Shown here one piece after another: positions 61,197 through 64,000 of a stretch of 64,000 nt of DNA. The notes under the pieces are model-generated. The model was not told the origin of the DNA, did no database searches, and saw nothing but the letters and a program-made list of their open reading frames with translations. Source of the stretch: Phycisphaerae bacterium (GTDB lineage Bacteria > Planctomycetota > Phycisphaerae > FEN-1346 > JAACEH01); assembly GCA_012729015.1 (NCBI GenBank), contig JAAYDY010000001.1, forward strand, positions 78,120 to 142,119. The letters run 5' to 3'. Within the stretch, counting starts at the first letter, position 1. Every line of letters starts with the position of its first letter. A program made the translations under genes and the position numbers.

Positions 61197-62699
61197 CTAT
61201 TCCCCAACCTCCACGTCCACCACCTCGAACAGCCCGTAGCTCTTCAGCAGCGACAGAAAGTCCATCGTGTCGCCGTTGCCCACCATCAACGCGATCGACC
61301 GCGGACCGTAGCTCACGTTCTGCACCGTCGCGTCCAGGTCCACCCACTGCCCCCCGATGAACACCTGCGTCCACTGGTGCCCGCCCATCACGTACTTCCG
61401 CCCGAACATCTCGCCCACATAGGCCATGCCCGACACCGTCCGCGCCGGAATCCCCACCGCGCGGCACAGGGCCGCCGTCAGCACCGAATGCTCCGTGCAG
61501 TCGCCCTGGCGGCTCTTGAGCACCTCCGACGCCGAGGCGTAGCCGATCGACAGATCCTTCGTCCTGATGTTCGTCCGCACCCACTCGGCAATCCGACGCG
61601 CCGCGCCCCAGGCCGCGGTCTCGTCTCCCACGGCCTCCCGCGCCGCCGCCACAATCGCCGGATCGTCGCTCTGCACATAGGCCGTCGGTTTCATCGACGC
61701 CAGCGCGCCGGCGTCGCTGCCCGCATACGGCATCGTCTGCGACGATTTCGGCTTCTGCCGCACCACCGTCACGCGAACCGTCCCGTCCGGCCCGGCCGCC
61801 ACCTGCTGCGAATCCGTCGTCGGAATCGACAGCTCCTTCTCCTTGCCCGGCTTCGCCTTCAGCACGTACGTCACCCGCTCGGACGTCGCAGGCACCCCTT
61901 TCGGCAACTCGACCAGCGAGGCATCGAAGAAATCCTTCGTGCTCTTGGCCGGGCTCATCGCAAACGCCTGGTCGCACTGGTACGCCGTCACCTTCATCCC
62001 CGCCACGTCCATGTCCATCCGCAGCACCCGGTTCTCGTCCGTCACCCAGAGCACCACCGGCACCGCCACGTCCATCGGCCCCATCGGCGTTTCCACCTGA
62101 AACGCCTGCACCATCGTCACGCGGACCCCCTCGGCGATGCGGCCGAACAGGTCCACCGTCCCCCGCTCCCCCACCGTCATCGACGTGCGCGCCCCCGACG
62201 CATACTCCGCCACGAAACTGATCAGTTCGTAACTCGTCCCCGACACGAACCCGTGCCGCCGGACCTCCAGGTCCATCCCCTCCGGCATCAGCGCCGCCTT
62301 CGGATACGGCCGCGTTTCCTTCGCCACCGTGCCGCCCGACGACCGCTCCAGCGTCATCGTCCCATCCTCGGCCACCGTGCCCCGGGTGCGCGTGCTCCCG
62401 AACCCCATGTCCGTCGACGTCTCAAACGACAGCGGCTTGCCCGCCGCCGTTTCCACGCACACGCTGCGCTGTTTCACCGTCATCGGGAACCCGCCGCGGT
62501 TCAGCGACATCTCCATGGCCGAGGTCGTCGTCACCTTCCCCTCCGCTGCGCGACGCTCGTTGACCATGTAACCGACCTTCTCGCTGTCGATCATGACCGC
62601 CAGGTACTCGGTGAGGACCTCATCGGCCCCGCGCGCCGCCACCGCCGGCATCGCCAACCACAGTGCTGCCGCAACCACCCACGCCGTCTGCCTCGTCAT
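61197..62699 (-). CDS. Secreted transglutaminase-like protein, paralogue 2
   Basis: A 500-residue paralogue of the preceding gene product: signal peptide ending near residue 25 (AVAARGA), beta-rich N-terminal region and C-terminal transglutaminase-like domain with Cys in 'QGDCTEHSVLTAALCRAVG', His in 'GGHQWTQVFI' and Asp in 'WVDLDATV'. AGGAGG lies 7 bp before the ATG. The mature proteins share 'YLAVMIDSEKVGYMV'/'YYAVMVMDQKAGYMV', a motif common to this planctomycete family. The gene is bracketed by inverted copies of a ~115-bp repeat. Confidence 0.87.
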   Translation of the reverse strand: MTRQTAWVVAAALWLAMPAVAARGADEVLTEYLAVMIDSEKVGYMVNERRAAEGKVTTTSAMEMSLNRGGFPMTVKQRSVCVETAAGKPLSFETSTDMGFGSTRTRGTVAEDGTMTLERSSGGTVAKETRPYPKAALMPEGMDLEVRRHGFVSGTSYELISFVAEYASGARTSMTVGERGTVDLFGRIAEGVRVTMVQAFQVETPMGPMDVAVPVVLWVTDENRVLRMDMDVAGMKVTAYQCDQAFAMSPAKSTKDFFDASLVELPKGVPATSERVTYVLKAKPGKEKELSIPTTDSQQVAAGPDGTVRVTVVRQKPKSSQTMPYAGSDAGALASMKPTAYVQSDDPAIVAAAREAVGDETAAWGAARRIAEWVRTNIRTKDLSIGYASASEVLKSRQGDCTEHSVLTAALCRAVGIPARTVSGMAYVGEMFGRKYVMGGHQWTQVFIGGQWVDLDATVQNVSYGPRSIALMVGNGDTMDFLSLLKSYGLFEVVDVEVGE

Positions 62700-62728
62700 C
62701 GTCTGGCCTCCTGACTACAATGCCGCAT

Positions 62729-62845
62729 CGTGGCATGGGCTCTTGCCCATGCGTCCCACGGGCATCTTGCCCGTGGACGAACCGCGCCCTTGCAGGGCCA
62801 GCATGGCCCTGCGACTCACGGGCAGGATGCCCGTGCCACGGTGAA
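62729..62845. repeat. Long composite family A repeat, right copy of an inverted pair
   Basis: Nearly the reverse complement of 61037-61155. It lies between the second transglutaminase-like gene and the alpha/beta hydrolase gene upstream of it. Confidence 0.8.
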
Positions 62846-62866
62846 AAAGCCTCGTGGCGTTGTGCC

Positions 62867-63631
62867 TCACACCGTCTTCAGAAACGTCGCTATCGCCTCT
62901 TCAATCTCCGGCAGCAGCCGGTGAGGCTCCGAACCCTCGATCCAGATGCCGTGCTGCTCCCCCGGGCCGGCGTACGCATACAACTCCGCCCGCGCGTGGA
63001 CCTCGTGATAGAACTTGATCATCTGCCGCGAATGCTCGATCGACACCAGCTTGTCGTGAACGCTGTGCGTACACAGCAGCGGCGGCGACCACGGCTTGAC
63101 GTAGCTCACCGGCGACGCCGCGTAGAGCATCTGCTCGGTAATCGTCTCGGCGCCGAAGAACTGCTGCAACTGTTCCCGCCGTCCCTCGGCGATCTTGATG
63201 TGGAAATCCGTCGGCCCCGACACGTTGACCATGCCGCGGCACTGCCCCTTCGCCAGCCGCAGACCCGTCATCAGCGTCAGGTGCCCGCCCGCTGACCCGC
63301 CGATGATCACCAGCCCGCCCTTGCGATCCAGCGGCGCCAGGGCCTCGTGCCCGCCTTCAAGCACAAACTTCGCCGCCGCCAGGCAATCGTCCCCGCACGC
63401 CGGCCAGGGCGCGGTGTCCAACAGGCGGTAGTTGATGTTGAAGACCGCGTACCCCTGCTCGCACATGAACTCCGCCACGCCCGCCCAACTGCCCTTGTCC
63501 ATGGCGTTCCACCCGCCGCCATGAATCGCCATCGCCACCGGCGTCTTGCCCGCGCCCTCCGGAAGGTACAGATCCCCCGTCCCGCGCTCCCCGTGCTCCG
63601 GCGCATAGGCAATACCCGCAATCCTCTTCAT
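62867..63631 (-). CDS. Alpha/beta hydrolase, esterase/carboxylesterase-like
   Basis: A 254-residue enzyme with GGGAGGATC before the ATG. Oxyanion-hole motif HGGGW (near 38), nucleophile in 'IIGGSAGGHLTLM' (near 112), acid in 'THSVHDKLVSIEHS' and His in 'GEQHGIW' (near 229). This is the hormone-sensitive-lipase/BD-FAE-like branch used on acetylated sugars or small esters. No signal peptide, so probably cytoplasmic. Confidence 0.88.
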   Translation of the reverse strand: MKRIAGIAYAPEHGERGTGDLYLPEGAGKTPVAMAIHGGGWNAMDKGSWAGVAEFMCEQGYAVFNINYRLLDTAPWPACGDDCLAAAKFVLEGGHEALAPLDRKGGLVIIGGSAGGHLTLMTGLRLAKGQCRGMVNVSGPTDFHIKIAEGRREQLQQFFGAETITEQMLYAASPVSYVKPWSPPLLCTHSVHDKLVSIEHSRQMIKFYHEVHARAELYAYAGPGEQHGIWIEGSEPHRLLPEIEEAIATFLKTV

Positions 63632-63739
63632 CGCCGATCCTCCCTCAGCCCGATCTCAGAACCTCCCGTCCGCCACCGGCAACCACGAGTATACCCTCCG
63701 CCCCCGCCTCGCACCAGACATCCAACCCCCAAACGCTGC

Positions 63740-64000
63740 ATACCCAACCCCTCCCCCTCCCCAGGGGGAGGTGCCCCGAGCTGTCAGCGAGGGGCGGTGA
63801 GGGTCGAACGCCGGAAACCCGTAGGGTGGGTCCCCCGGACCCACGCGGTTGCCGGGTCCCATGCCCGCCCCGTCGAGCCTGTCCGACAATTCGATGCGTG
63901 GTTCGTTGTTGCTGGGTGCCTGCCCCGTCGGGCCTGTCCGACAATTCGTTGTGTGGTTCGTTGTTGCTGGGTGCCATGCCTGCCCCGTCAGGCATGGGCA
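63740..64000. repeat. Repeat-only end of window (families D, E, F)
   Basis: A family E-like unit (CCTCCCCAGGGGGAGG with its GTGCCCCGAGC tail), one family D unit near 63821, then several incomplete family F units (GGGTGCC..GCCCCGTCRGGC) with a 'CGACAATTCGTTGTGTGG'-type spacer repeated about 60 bases apart. No gene seen. Confidence 0.7.

Noticed and set aside
1..64000. tRNA or rRNA genes in the intergenic gaps
   Set aside because: No TTCGAATCC-type T-loop with matching arms or rRNA-like sequence was found by eye. A tRNA covariance search would settle this.

Overview
The window is GC-rich (roughly two thirds G+C by eye) bacterial chromosome and looks like a member of the Planctomycetota, perhaps an environmental genome. 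The pointers are a PEP-CTERM exported protein, a secreted beta-propeller ending in two dockerin-like calcium repeats, tandem neutral-ceramidase-like enzymes, many exported carbohydrate-active or hydrolase-like proteins, and a dense scatter of palindromic intergenic repeats that read out peptides such as 'GKMPVPR'. No rRNA, tRNA, CRISPR array, phage module or transposase gene was seen. Assignment to phylum is inference.

Layout: 1-6.9 kb holds the end of a beta-helix protein, a large protein of unknown function, a secreted VWA protein, an alpha/beta hydrolase and a tiny membrane protein. 6.9-9.8 kb (minus) is a BtuF/BtuC/BtuD-like ABC importer with stop/start overlaps. 10.4-16.2 kb (plus) has an M50 site-2 protease and then cimA-valS behind a leader with a short Ile/Val-rich reading frame and mutually exclusive hairpins, a textbook-like attenuator. 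16.6-18.6 kb is a sugar-acid pair (SDR plus mannonate-dehydratase-like enolase). 18.9-21.2 kb is a HEAT-like lipoprotein. 21.3-22.9 kb (minus) is purE-mtnA, divergent from a histidine kinase/NtrC-type regulator pair (23.3-26.4 kb). 26.7-28.8 kb (minus) is rarA and 5-formyl-THF cyclo-ligase, divergent from an HD-domain gene.

29.5-32.9 kb (minus) is the most interesting block: promoter, complete cobalamin riboswitch, rho-independent terminator, PEP-CTERM surface protein and PQQ-type beta-propeller with dockerin-like repeats. This is a candidate B12-regulated surface system, functionally reminiscent of the BtuG/BtuH surface proteins of Bacteroidetes but built from different parts.

33.3-41.3 kb carries a large secreted glycosidase-like protein, two ceramidase-like paralogues, a DegT/DnrJ-type aminotransferase and an AraC regulator. 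42.3-46.2 kb has a CoA-disulfide-reductase/rhodanese fusion, a lipoprotein hydrolase and a CBM9-like protein. 46.6-53.2 kb (plus) is an export-type operon: an RND/MMPL transporter interrupted by one in-frame amber codon, a LolA-fold outer-membrane-sorting-like protein, a beta-barrel, an FmdB zinc ribbon and a thioredoxin-reductase-like flavoprotein. purM follows on the minus strand. 55-63.6 kb holds SGNH hydrolases, an MFS carrier, a half-length asparaginase-like protein, two tandem transglutaminase-like secreted proteins and an alpha/beta hydrolase.

Repeats: at least five palindromic repeat families fill most of the longer intergenic gaps. One copy has perfect 19-bp terminal inverted repeats and a candidate 7-bp target duplication. 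A second copy sits in frame inside the 3' end of the solute-binding-protein gene. A pair of long inverted copies brackets one transglutaminase gene.
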